A stretch of 64,000 nt of DNA from a virus, in IMG/VR virus record IMGVR_UViG_3300040786_000030, positions 1 to 64,000 of that record. One strand, given 5' to 3'. A program made the translations under genes and the position numbers. Below the pieces are notes generated by a model that saw nothing but the letters and a program-made list of their open reading frames with translations, did no database searches and was not told where the DNA came from. Of this stretch, positions 21,801 to 32,413 are shown piece after piece (position 1 is the first letter of the stretch; each line of letters begins with the position of its first letter).

Positions 21801-22575
21801 ATGCAAAATTTTGGGAAATAAAAAACAGATTTAACGGTTTATTAGCTGAAAGTTTAGTGACTAAAAATAACATCAGTAAAGGGTTATTTAAAAACTATCT
21901 TAAAACTATTAAAGAAAGTGATATACTAAAGACACAATTTTAATTTATAATAGTATTGAAAACAAAATAAGTGATGATAGTTTTAGCGATAATCTTTTCG
22001 TAAACGAATCACTAAAACTATTAGAAAAATATAAAATTAGTGATATAGTAAAAGAAAATAAAAACTAGTAACCTTGTTTAATAACTTTGATACGGGTATT
22101 AAAGAGACATATGATACAAGGTTATCTAATTTACATAAAGCATTATCAACATTAATTTTAACAAAAAAATCACCGACAAGTGTTGGTGTAGTGGTTGAGA
22201 ATTTAAAGGGGTATTAGAATATATTAGAGAGAATAAACTAAAAGAAGTAACAGAAGCAATTAATTTACCAAATAGCTTGCTCTCTTCAATTATGGTAGAT
22301 ACTTATAATAGTAGATATTCAGATTTAAACGAATCTGATAAAAAACACTTAAAATACTTATTAACTCTACTGATATAGAAAAGAAAGAACTTTATAGTAG
22401 TTTAGTTAAAGAATGTATTACATTAATTGACGAAAACCTTAAAACTTCTGATTTAGAAGCTAAAGAAAAACTATTAATGGTTAAAGATAAATTATTAAAT
22501 AAAGTTTCAGAAGTATCTGAAGATTTTAATAAAGATATTTCAAAATTAATTGATTTAAGGGGTAACCTTAGTTAA
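21801..22575 (+). CDS. Helical protein between portal and protease genes
   Basis: About 258 residues. Begins MQNFWEIKNRFNGLLAESL and is Lys/Glu/Leu-rich throughout, for example KYKISDIVKENK and SDLEAKEKLLMVKDKLLNKV. Strong helix or coiled-coil character. About seven indels. No family recognised. Position suggests a head-assembly or prohead-core protein, by context only. Confidence 0.5.
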
Positions 22576-22593
22576 TGATTAAATATTAGTATT

Positions 22594-22773
22594 ATGAATA
22601 ATGTTCCAAGTAAATACATAAAGAGATTACGAATTTTAACAGATGAAATGTGTAACACTAATGATAAAATTTTACTCAAAGAGTTAAAACAAATTATAGA
22701 GTTATCACAAAGTGAGATAAGTAAAAAAATAACACTTAAGTCAAAACTTAAAATTATGAATTATTATGTATAA
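22594..22773 (+). CDS. Small basic protein, 59 residues
   Basis: Uninterrupted frame from ATG 22594 to TAA 22771: MNNVPSKYIKRLRILTDEMC ... ELSQSEISKKITLKSKLKIM. Helical and basic. It fits neatly between neighbours in the head operon. No family recognised. Confidence 0.5.
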   Translation: MNNVPSKYIKRLRILTDEMCNTNDKILLKELKQIIELSQSEISKKITLKSKLKIMNYYV

Positions 22774-22805
22774 CAATAACGAAATTATTACAAACATTAG
22801 ATTAA

Positions 22806-23147
22806 ATGTCAGAAGAAAAAGATACTTGGGCTGAATATAGTAAATTAGTCCTTAAAGAATTAGAACGATTAAACGATAACCATGAAAGAATGCGTAGTGA
22901 TTTTGACAATAGATTTAATGAAATAAACACAAAATTGAGTGAAGTTAAAACATTAGAAAAAACATACAACTTAATATTAACTGGATTGATAAAGTTAATG
23001 AGGTATGGTCACCAAGTCAAATGAAAGAGGCAAAGAATGAAATATACAGACAAAAAAAGTATAATAGCCGCAGCAATCGCTATAATAACATTTGTCCAAA
23101 TAATCATCGGTATTGGGATATCAATTTGGAGTCATCTTTGGAAATAA
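22806..23147 (+). CDS. Coiled-coil protein with C-terminal membrane anchor
   Basis: About 113 residues. Charged coiled coil (LKELERLNDNHERMRSDFDN, then INTKLSEVKTLEKT), then WIDKVNEVWSPSQMKEAKNE, and a terminal transmembrane segment (IIAAAIAIITFVQIIIGIGI) ending SIWSHLWK. Two indels, near 22975 and 23060. The coiled coil plus C-terminal anchor resembles XhlA- or holin-accessory topology, so a lysis or membrane-anchoring role is possible. Family membership is not certain. Confidence 0.6.
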
Positions 23148-23199
23148 GGGTATTGACTTCCTGGTTTATTTTACTATATTTGTATATAAACCAGTTAAT

Positions 23200-23647
23200 A
23201 TGAAAAACGGAAAAGAATTAAAACCAATAGCTTTAGAAATTATAATGTAGTTTTTGGTAGTATTAATAATAAACACTCAAAAGCAGTTTATATCAATATT
23301 TCAGCGTGGGCTGAACCGCAACATAACGAACAAATTGCTTATACTAGAGTAATTAAAGATATAAATAAAAAAGTTAAACAAACACTATTTAATCTTTTGA
23401 TACCATAGATGAATACGATATTAAAAAAACAACACTATTGTTGATTTAGATATTAGGAGTCAGGAATAAGATACGGTAAACGCAGTTTCATTAATTGTGA
23501 AATAACAATCTTTTAAATAGTGAAATACCTGTTAATTCTGAAAATATGAAAGATAAATTAGAAAACATTACACAATCCTTAATCAATTCTAGTTTTGATA
23601 ATAATAAAATATTTAAATTTTACAAGAAAAATTATAAAAAACTATAA
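23200..23647 (+). CDS. Conserved phage protein, unknown function
   Basis: About 150 residues. Starts MKNGKELKPIALEIHNVVFG, then KAVYINISAWAEPQHNE, a Lys-rich helix, VDLDIRESGIRYGKRSFINCEIT and a Lys-rich end. The 'DLDIRESGIRYGKRSF' block is of a type I have met in other T4-like phage hypotheticals. Four indels. A strong terminator follows at once. Confidence 0.55.
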
Positions 23648-23653
23648 TATAAT

Positions 23654-23683
23654 ATAACCCTCTATCGAAAGATAGAGGGTTTT
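23654..23683 (+). terminator. Strong terminator
   Basis: Eleven-bp perfect stem AACCCTCTATC / GATAGAGGGTT with a GAAA tetraloop and T-run, 7 bp after the preceding stop. Confidence 0.9.
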
Positions 23684-23722
23684 TAGTTTATCAACATATT
23701 TATATCTATATATAAATAACTA

Positions 23723-24440
23723 ATGGATATAAATTATAAAGACTTTAAAGTATTAAAACGTGGACAATCAGGTTGGGTGGATTAATTGAACATGACGCTG
23801 GTTATATTAGTCCAGATGAACCAAGAAACCAACCATTCATAAATGAAATAAAAAAAATTAGAAAGTGGTAAACTAGTAATAATAGAACCACTTGTTGTTT
23901 ATGTTGTATTACAAAAATACGGAATACTTAACCGTAATGGTAGAATTTACCCTGAAAGTGTACTTAGAAAACAAAATGATTTATACCAACAAGCAATTAG
24001 AGAACGTAGAGCTGTAGGTGAATTAGACCACCCAGAATCTTCAGTTATAGCTGGTGATAGAATATCTCACAATATTACCGAAACATGGTGGGAAAACCAT
24101 ACACTTATGGGTAAAATGGAAATTCTTATGAGTCCTGGATATATTAATTTTGGTATTATATCATGTAAAGGTGATAATGTTGCCGATTTATTAAGACATA
24201 GAATTAAAATTGGTGTTTCTTCTAGAGGTGTTGGTTCTTTAAAGAGGCTAGGAATGGTGACCAAATAGTTCAAGATGATTTTGAAATTATTTGTTGGGAT
24301 GTCGTTACAGCCCCATCAACACCAGATGCTTGGATATTTAGAACACATGAAGAAAGTAGACCATATGTTGAGAACATTGAAAAAAACCAATATTAATAGA
24401 AACATTAATAGATAAATTAGATAAATTCCTATTAGATTAA
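23723..24440 (+). CDS. Prohead protease (gp21-like)
   Basis: About 238 residues, close to T4 gp21 (212). Serine protease that matures the prohead by cleaving scaffold and capsid proteins. Visible signatures are VVLQKYGILNRNGRIYP, RRAVGELDHPESSVIAGDRI with the active-site His, IKIGVSSRGVGSL with the active-site Ser, and FEIICWDVVTAPSTPDAW. It begins MDINYKDFKVLKRGQSG. Indels near 23777, 23850, 24240 and 24388. Followed by the scaffold and capsid genes, as expected. Confidence 0.9.
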
Positions 24441-24547
24441 TAAAAAAACTATAAATTTTTTAACCTAAAAATGGCTTTTATTAAAATAACACATATTTAT
24501 TAACAAATGAGTGTATCTCAATAAACAAAACAAAACAAAAAAAAAAA

Positions 24548-25863
24548 ATGGCTGAAAAAAATCAATACTTGAAGATGCGATGTTGGATATTAAAAAAATC
24601 CAAGAAGCTCTAAATGCCAACACAAAAGAAATACTTCGTAGCGTTGCTAAAGAAGAAATTGATAGTGTGGTAAAAGAATCTCTTATGGAAAAGAGTATGA
24701 GGAAGAAGATTTAGAAGGTGATGAAACAGGTTTAGAAGTTGGACCAGAAATTGGTGATGATGAAGAACTTGGTTTAGATGGACCATCTGATGATTTAGAA
24801 GACATTGAGAACTCTGAAGAAGTAGGACCAGAAATGGGCCTAGATACAGGAATGGACCCAGAAATGGGGATGGACTCAAGTGAGTTTGGTGGAGACGAAA
24901 TGGATATGACAGCATCATCTGATGATGACGTTATTGCAATTTACAAAAATTAAGTGGAGAAGATGAAATTGAAATCGTGGGTGACCAGATTCATATGAAT
25001 GTATCTGAACCTGGAGAATACATTATTAATCTTAAAGATGGTGGTTCTGCTGGTGCTTCAGCTGACGAATTAGGTGGTGAACTTGGTGGTGAATTAGAAC
25101 TTGATGGTTCTGAGGAATTTGATAGTGTATCAGATAGTGAATTTGGTGGTGAAGAAGATGCTGAGGATGATGGTGTTGATTATGAAATCGAAATGGGTGA
25201 TGAAGAAGAAGGTGAAAGCGAAGAATCTGAAGAAGGTGAAAGCGAAGAATCTGAAGAAGAATCTGCTGAAGAAGAAGAAGAAGAATTGGAAGAAAACATA
25301 GGAAATGTAAACGGTCATGCTGGTGCTCAAGGTGCTAGAAGAAACGGTTCATCTCATTTAGGTTTTGGTAAATCTTCAATGGATGGTGAAAAAGTTAATG
25401 AGAATAAAAATCAAAAGCTGTAATTTCAGAAATCACAAATAAATATAATAATTTATTAAGTGAGGCTAAAAAAATCCAAACAGAAGCGAAGAGTTTAAGA
25501 GTTGAAAATAATGAGTTTAGAATTGCATTAAAAGAATTCAGAACAAAATTAGTTGAAACTGTAGTGTTTAATTCGAACCTTACATACGTTGTAAGAATCT
25601 TAGAAGAAAATTCTACAACACAAGCTGAGAAAAAAGAAATTATCAGAAGATTTGACGAAGAGGTTTCGAATTTAATCGAATCAAAAAATCTTTATAAATC
25701 TATTAGTAACGGATTGGCTTCTAGAAAACCAATTATCGAATCAGTAGAAAACAAAATTATTAAAGAGGGTGCTACTAGTAGTTCAAAACAGTTAAATCAA
25801 AATACTGCATATGTTGACCCATCAACCAAAAGAATCATCGATTTGATGAAAAGAGTTGGTTAA
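24548..25863 (+). CDS. Acidic prohead core / scaffold protein (gp22-like)
   Basis: About 438 residues. N-terminal helix ILEDAMLDIKKIQEALNANT, then a very acidic, low-complexity middle with many Glu-Asp and Gly-rich stretches (24700-25300). A cleavable-looking segment AGAQGARRNGSSHLGFGKSS follows, then a C-terminal coiled coil (IQTEAKSLRVENNEFRIALK). It ends KRIIDLMKRVG. Location between the protease and the major capsid protein fits the T4 order. Head scaffolds are acidic and are degraded by the protease. Identification rests on context and composition more than sequence identity. Confidence 0.75.
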
Positions 25864-25904
25864 AAAAATTAAAATAAGATTACATTAAATAAAACAAAAA
25901 AAAT

Positions 25905-27748
25905 ATGTCACATTTATTAACAAGTGGAATGGTTGGAAATATTGGTATGAACCATATGAAAGTTATTCGTTTAGAAACCCAATCAAAATGGGATTCATTA
26001 GGTTTCTTGGAAGGTCTTAAAGGACACGTAAAAGAAAATATCGCTCAATTATATGAAAACCAAGCGTCAACATTATTAAGCGAATCTACAACTGCTAACA
26101 ATTCAGGTTCTTTCGAAACTGTTGTTTTCCCAATTGTACGTAGAGTATTCTCTAAATTATTAGCTAACGATATCGTATCTGTACAAGCTATGAACATGCC
26201 AATTGGTAAATTGTTCTTCTTCGTTCCACAAACTTCATCACGTGTTGATGCATTGGGTGTAATGGGTAACAACTATGCTGCTAATGGTGGAGATGGTGCT
26301 TATGGTACTACATATTCTGCACACACAGGATTAAATGGTTTACACAATGGTGTACCAACTGCTGCTGCATTGCCAGTTGCTTCAACTAAAGCTAATCAGC
26401 CTATTACTCAAATGCAAGCTAAAAACTTGTACGATGCGTTCTACAATGATGGTTTATTTGATAACTCTAAAGGTACAATGACTATTATGGCTGACCCAGC
26501 TCCAACTAAATGGGCTTTAGGGAATGATGGTCAATATACTCAAATAACTAATGGTACTACAGTATTAGCTACTGCAACTGATGGTTCTGTTAGACAAATT
26601 ATCTTAGGTGTTTCTGGTTTTTCTGCTGGTCTTACAACCAATGGTAGAGAAGTTATGACAGGTGCTGATGGTAACCAAATGGATACTGAATCATTCTTAG
26701 CTTCACTTCACGTATTGACTACTAATGATATTAAAGATAGAGATGGTAATACTATTGTTGCTGCTGGTAAAGAAGTTCCTTTCAGACTTGTTACTCAACA
26801 ATATGGTAAAGGTATCGTATCTGGTTCTAAATCATTAACTGATGCTACAGGTGTTTGTTACTTAGGATTAGATATTACTCACCCTGTTGGAAATGCTGGT
26901 GTTGCGTCTTATGATGGTTATATTGGAGCTTCTGCTACAACTGCATCTGCATTCACTTTCACAGCTGCTTGGGCTAACTATGCAACATTAGAACTTGAAA
27001 CTGAAATGGGAGAAGTATCTTCAAATTAGATGAGGTTGTTGTATCTGTTGAAGAAAGAAAATTACGTGCTACTTGGTCTCCAGAGCTTGCTCAAGACGTT
27101 AGTGCATTCCATAACATCGATGCTGAAGCTGAATTAACTGCAATGTTATCAGAACAAGTTGCTGCTGAAATTGACCGTGAAATCCTTAGAGATATCCGTA
27201 AAGCTGCTGCATGGCAATTGAGATGGGATTATAATGGATGGAGAAAAGCTGCAACTTCAGCTAACCCATACACGCAAAAAAGAATGGAACCAAACTTTAA
27301 TTACTAAAGTTAACCAAACTTCAGCACAAATCCACAAATCTACTCTTAGAGGTGGTGCTAACTTTATCGTAGTTTCTTCTGAAATCTCTGCTATCTTTGA
27401 TGATTTAGAATACTTCCACGTAAGTGATGCTAACCCAGAACAAGATAGTTATAACATGGGTATTGAAAGAATCGGTTCATTGAGTGGACGTTACCAAGTG
27501 TACCGTGACCCTTATGCTCCAGCTACTCTATCATCGTTGGACACAAAGGAAAATCATTGTTAGACACTGGGTATATCTATGCTCCATACGTGCCATTGCA
27601 ATTGACTCCAACAATGTACAACCCATTTAACTTTGCGCCAGTTAAAGGAATTATGACAAGATACGCTAAAAAAGTTGTTAACAATAGATTCTACGGTCAC
27701 GTAAGAGTTGATGGTGTTGTAACTTTCGATATGAACGAATTAAGATAA
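25905..27748 (+). CDS. Major capsid protein (gp23-like)
   Basis: About 610 residues. Forms the hexameric shell of the head. Starts MSHLLTSGMVGNIGMNHMKV; key stretches are SLGFLEGLKGHVKENIAQL, VFPIVRRVFSKLLANDIVSVQ and LFFFVPQTSSRVDALG. After repairs near 27028, 27238 and 27547 it ends FYGHVRVDGVVTFDMNELR. A gp23-type motif region SAEIDREILRDIRKAA-like lies near 27160-27210. The first 1.1 kb has no indel and is richer in C-ending codons than its neighbours, as expected of a very highly expressed gene. Confidence 0.92.
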
Positions 27749-27771
27749 TCAAATATCTTTCTTATATAAAC

Positions 27772-27800
27772 AAAAAACCTTAGAGAAATCTAGGTTTTTT
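27772..27800 (+). terminator. Terminator after the capsid gene
   Basis: A-rich left arm with ACCTTAG pairing to CTAGGT, followed by a T-run (one bulged base). It ends the head-gene operon. Confidence 0.75.
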
Positions 27801-27836
27801 CGTTTTATATTGATATTTATATTAAAGAATTTATAA

Positions 27837-28477
27837 ATGAAAAAATAACTTTACTACTATTAATGTTAGCTTTACTAATATTTACTCACAACTTAAAATA
27901 AAGACTTCTAACGGACTAAAATTAATCATGGTGACATAACATTATATTTAAGTAACGATACCTTATCATTAGTCTCTGTGCATGTGATAACATATGATAA
28001 CCTTAATAAACTTACCCATGTTAGAGATGATAATTGGTATTCTGATACCTACAATACTTATGATAGAAAATACTATCGTTTTAGTGGTTATGATTTAGGT
28101 CATTTAACACCATCAGATATTACATCTTATGACAAGGTAACTAACCATAATTCGTTTAGCCTATATAATCAAGCACCACAATTAGCTGGGTTTAATAGAG
28201 GTAAATGGGCAGGTTAGAAAATAGCGTTTATGACACTATTAGAAAATATAAAAAAGATGTAGTAATTACTGGTGTAATATATGATAATAATAATATTAAA
28301 TACTTACCTAAATCTAGAATTAAAATACCAGTATCATATTACAAAATATTAACAATAAACAAAATAATTTATTGTTGGATAGGCTCTAATATAAACGGTG
28401 AAATAATAATTACAGATTTATTAACCCTAAATAAAATATTTAAGGTTAATAAACTTAATTTAAATATTAATCTTTAA
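27837..28477 (+). CDS. Secreted DNA/RNA non-specific endonuclease
   Basis: About 214 residues. An N-terminal signal peptide (MKKITLLLLMLALLIFTHN, after one restored A) precedes an Endonuclease_NS domain. The catalytic His motif reads GYDLGHLTPSD, a variant of the usual DRGHxxPA with Arg replaced by Leu. The metal-site Asn region reads FSLYNQAPQLAGFNRGKW. It ends NKLNLNINL. Nucleases of this family cleave DNA and RNA with Mg2+. Exported from the host cell, it could degrade extracellular DNA or act as a periplasmic nuclease. Indels near 27845, 27898, 27935 and 28210. Confidence 0.8.
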
Positions 28478-28491
28478 CTTATTCAACCGTA

Positions 28492-28713
28492 TTAATCTTG
28501 GATTAATTTATAAATTGAATAGCTAACCTCGTCACCGAATTTATTTTTACTTTTAACCGTTTCAGATGATATATTATGACCATCTTGTTTTAAAGTAAAA
28601 ATTGTTGCAGCTAATCTAGTATTACCTAAATGTTCTATCGCATACCATGGGCTAATTGTTCTACCATTTGCCATAGCGTTTAAAACTCTTTCTTTCTGTG
28701 TTGTTTTTGACAT
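28492..28713 (-). CDS. Small helix-turn-helix protein
   Basis: Unbroken 73-residue frame: MSKTTQKERVLNAMANGRTI, then SPWYAIEHLGNTRLAATIFT, then a beta-wing LKQDGHNISSETVKSKNKFG, ending SYSIYKLIQD. This is the layout of the phage/bacterial HTH_39-type winged helix. Likely a small DNA-binding regulator; its target is unknown. It is convergent with the nuclease gene and is read away from the terminator at 28.75 kb. Confidence 0.7.
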   Translation of the reverse strand: MSKTTQKERVLNAMANGRTISPWYAIEHLGNTRLAATIFTLKQDGHNISSETVKSKNKFGDEVSYSIYKLIQD

Positions 28714-28751
28714 TTTTATTTATTTTAATTAATATTTTTACAATATACATA

Positions 28752-28783
28752 AAAAAACCAAATAACTTAATATTTGGTTTTTA
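28752..28783. terminator. Symmetric terminator-like hairpin
   Basis: AAAACCAAATA and its complement with a short loop, A-run on the left and T-run on the right, so it could work in both directions. It lies between the HTH gene and the next minus-strand gene and probably ends the latter's transcript. Confidence 0.6.
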
Positions 28784-28809
28784 TTTTTACGTTAACTTTA
28801 TTTTTTTTT

Positions 28810-29766
28810 TTATGCTTTATTACCACAAGACGAGCAGAATTTATCTGTCTTACCTAATTTGGCACCACAATTTGTACAATATCTTTTACATTAATATCTT
28901 CAGTAGTGTTTATTTTTTGAGATATAGGTAACATTTTATATTTGATGGTGTGAAATGGGTAAGTACTAAATTCTGCATCAATTAGTTTTATTTTCTGGTC
29001 AGAATTAGACCCTTTCTCAACTCTACCAGTTTCAATAGATTTACTATTTGAAGCGCTTTTAACTGATAGTTCATCTAACTCATTTAAATCCATTAATGGG
29101 TTTAAATTTGCCGAACTAAAATAAGCACTAGGTGTTACGTTAGTTGTGGTGAATGAACTATTGTTAGTTGTGAATGTCGTATTAACTAAACCACCATTAT
29201 ATACGTTGGTGCTAGAACTGCCATTTAATGGGACAAAACTTGCACCTCTTAATATACCACCACCGAATGAACCGCTATGTACGACATTAGTAGTTGTTAG
29301 TATATTATTTAATATTAGTCTCTTTTCAGTATAGAACTCTACTTTAAAATCACCATTATCAGCTATCGCTTTTGCAACTTCTTTTGACTTACTAACTTCA
29401 TAAGTATCAAATAAGAATTTTTAGGGACATCTAAATAACGGTCTAAAAAAACACGTTGGCCAGGTTTTAACACCAAACCACCTTGTGATATGTAATCACC
29501 ATTTAATGAAATTTTAGCTAATATTATTTTTTTTGAAGGATTGAATAACTCTATCGCAAATTCTTGACCTTTTGTAGGTAATAAGTTGGCATATCGAAAT
29601 TTGGGTTATAGACTTTAAGTCTAGATTTATTCACAGCTAGATTTGCTGTAGGAGTCATCGGACCCCAATTGTTTGTGTGTAGTTCATTTTTAACTTTTTT
29701 TTTTTGTGTACCAATACCTTTGTTTATCTAAACTCTGAACCGTTTTAATGGTCGGGACTAATACGT
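28810..29766 (-). CDS. Virion-type protein with C-terminal zinc ribbon
   Basis: About 315 residues. N-terminal part SLDKQRYWYTKKK, then NNWGPMTPTANLAVNKSRLK. A compact beta domain follows: GQEFAIELFNPSKKIILAKI, GGLVLKPGQRVFLDRYLDV and EVAKAIADNGDFKVEFYTE. Then a Gly/Ser/Thr/Asn-rich linker and a C-terminal zinc ribbon (YCTNCGAKLG ... FCSSCGNKA). The beta domain resembles surface or decoration proteins that I have seen in phages, but I cannot name it. The start is uncertain because no ATG remains in frame after the late-type motif at 29776-29788; a lost base is likely. Confidence 0.55.
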
Positions 29767-29822
29767 TAGTTAACGTAAATATAAATATATGTAATATTAC
29801 AAAAGTCAAGTAATTTTAAAAT

Positions 29823-30981
29823 TTAAACATTTCTGTATTTTCGACTAAAATAATTATTAGCTAATTTTACTGCGTCTTTTAATAAATAACCAGCGTTTTC
29901 ATATTTTAAACCTCTATTTATTAAAGTACTAAATTGTGCGTTTGGTTGCATAGTATAAATTGTATTGAATAACGATAATATTTTTTATCTTCTTCGTTTA
30001 AACTTGAATAATAATCTATAAATTCTTCTTCATTATTAAAAGTTAAATCTATTTTATTTAAAATAGAAACACTATAATTTTATTTATAGTTTTATCTGAA
30101 TTAATTGGTTCGATAGTTTCTTTTTAACATCATCTCTAGAATAGAATTTAGACCAAACATTTAACGCAGTCTTTCTTATATCACCTTCTCTATTTGGCAT
30201 TAAACCCTTACCCTTAATATTTAGTAACATCATCATTAATTCATAAATATATGGTCCAAAACCTTTTCAGCAGCAACACCACCAACACCATAATATTTAC
30301 CATAATCTTCAGCATCTAACATACCGTAAACAACATTACTCGATGGGTCTATTAAAATTATCTGGGTATAGTTACCTGGGTTTACAAATAATGCAACTTC
30401 TTGTGGTAGATGTTCTAAGGATAACATTTCTTCATCAAGTAAAGATTCCTAAGTAGCACTTTAATTAATTTTTCATTTTGTTTAATTTGTTTGAATAGAC
30501 ATCTATGAAATTCATCATAACCAAGTTTATTAGTTATTTTAGTTATAGGGTTTGCCTTTATCTCTAAGTTTACGTTTAAAGTTTTATTTAATGTTTTAGC
30601 TGCAAAATACCTATGATGACCATCTTCTAAATAGAATTTTAATCCATACCCATTAGATTCATACGATATATCAATTGGTTCGCTTAAATTTATTTTCTCA
30701 CTCCATTTTTTGGAGTTAAACCGCTTTTTTAACTTCCCAGATAACATTTTCTAAATCATCACGCCATTTTATTGCAATTTTAGATGGATGTAACTCAGTT
30801 ATATCTTTTCTGAAAACCCAAATGCGTATCTATCAAGAATAATAGTAGGTAAACCACCACTTCTTAATAACTGTTCGTCTGAGTCAAAATTTTTAATATA
30901 ATTAATAACTTCGTCAGTTGGGAATAACTGAACACATTTAGAAATTTCTTCTCTTAGTAGTTTTTTTATTAATTTTTTCAT
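29823..30981 (-). CDS. ParB-like domain fused to a conserved phage C-terminal domain
   Basis: About 385 residues. The N-terminal half has a ParB/Srx-like core: YLEDGHHRYFAAKTLN, preceded by SEPIDISYESNGYGLKF. The C-terminal half has DAEDYGKYYGVGGVAAEKGFG, then LMPNREGDIRKTALNVW and FYSRDDVKK. I recognise that combination as a recurring phage domain ('...GYGPxxYDI...GLMPDR...VW...R.DV'). ParB-fold proteins can bind DNA and CTP or act as nucleases. What this fusion does is unknown. Start is ATG 30981; several indels. The following gene's stop is 2 bp away. Confidence 0.6.
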
Positions 30982-30982
30982 A

Positions 30983-32362
30983 TTACTGAGACTTACGTAA
31001 ATCCACTTGATTAATAATATCGAATTGTACTACTTTTTAAGTGTTGTAACTTCTAAGTTAGAAGTTGCTAATATGTCTAAATAATAAGTATTAGGTATTA
31101 AACTATCAGTATCTAATAAGAAATAATAGTGGTTATTTGTCATTTCAATTGGCTCCATATCAATTACAGTTAATTCTGCAGAACCCTCAGAAACATATAA
31201 CCTATATTTTAAACCACTAATTATTTGTGTCTGCTCTACAGGTATACGGTATTCTAGCAGATACTATTACTTTACGAATATCACCACGTTTAATCTTTCT
31301 TTATTATGTAAACCACCAACTGATATAGCTACCTTCTTAGGTAATAAGTCAGCACTACCTAGAGAGTAATACTCTATAGAGTCTTTTAGTACGAAATCAA
31401 GCGTTATATTAGGTCTATTAACACCGTTTATTATAATACCAGACCATTCATCTGTCCAAATGGTATTTACCATACCAGATAGGCTGCTAACTAAGACATC
31501 TACCGAATATACGCCTTTGGTTATATGATTAACTTGTGGTGTTAATAAAGAATCACCATTAATAATAACAGTGGGTAATGCATCTAAGTTTGTTGGATTA
31601 CCACCAACATTAACATATAGGTATAATTTATTTAATTTATCTAATATAAAGTTATTTCTATCATCAATAATATGATTATCATATTTTGTTTCAATATATG
31701 GTTCATAAAATGTTTGAGTGTTATTAGTAAAACCCAACATATTTAAGACATGGTGTATTCAGTAACTCATAACCTCTATTAAAGGCTATGCCTAAACCAT
31801 AATTAGTATTACCAGTTAGTACACTATTAACGTATTCAGTAATGTCCATTTCGATATTCTCGTTTCCTTTGTCAAAATGTTGTGTTGCTATTGTTATACT
31901 TGATGGGTCCCAGAATATACACCGCTACCGTTAAGCCAAGCTTGTCCAGTACCAGATTCAACCCAATTTGATGGGCTATTAGAGTAAGCACAATCAGCGT
32001 TATTACTATCACAAATACTATAATCATATCCAACACCATTATCCCAATTTTGATTTATTTTAAACGTTATAAGGTCAAATGAAGAAGTTCTATTTTTACC
32101 AACCATAGTACCATTTAATAGATTATCAAATGAACCAGTGTTTGTTAATCTAAGTGTATGCGTAAGTTTAGATAAGTCAGTATATGTGCCACCAGTATAT
32201 AAACCCATAAGTCTAGATTCATCAAAATTGAATAAAATCTACTATATTGTTCAACACCATTATAACCACCATAATATATTTCACTTACTGGGTTTAAACC
32301 TGTATTTACTGTTTGGTTTTAACTATTGTATTATTCTTATTGAAGTATGTTCTGATTACCAT
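30983..32362 (-). CDS. Probable virion structural protein
   Basis: About 460 residues of beta-rich sequence. N-terminal LVVIRTYF-like start (MVIRTYFNKNNTIVK), NPVSEIYYGGYNGVEQYSRF, LTHTLRLTNTGSFDNLLNG, GYDYSICDSNNADCAYSN, VDVLVSSLSGMVNTIWTDEW and PKKVAISVGGLHNKERLNRG. It ends QFDIINQVDLRKSQ. The motif ATATTTATAATAAAA sits 7 bp upstream on the minus strand, marking it as late. The next gene downstream encodes the ParB-like protein. No family recognised. Indels near 31040, 31252, 31290, 31745, 31915, 32240 and 32320. Confidence 0.55.
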
Positions 32363-32368
32363 TTTTTA

Positions 32369-32383
32369 TTTTATTATAAATAT
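32369..32383 (-). promoter_or_regulatory. Candidate late-promoter motif (minus strand)
   Basis: Minus-strand ATATTTATAATAAAA, 6-7 bp from the ATG at 32362, identical to the core found in front of the adhesin gene on the plus strand. Confidence 0.5.
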
Positions 32384-32413
32384 CTTAATAAAATAAAAAA
32401 TTTACTAATCATT

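Noticed and set aside
24610-25330. Minus-strand Leu/His- and Phe-rich frames opposite the scaffold gene
   Set aside because: Low-complexity mirror of the acidic scaffold codons; no independent evidence.
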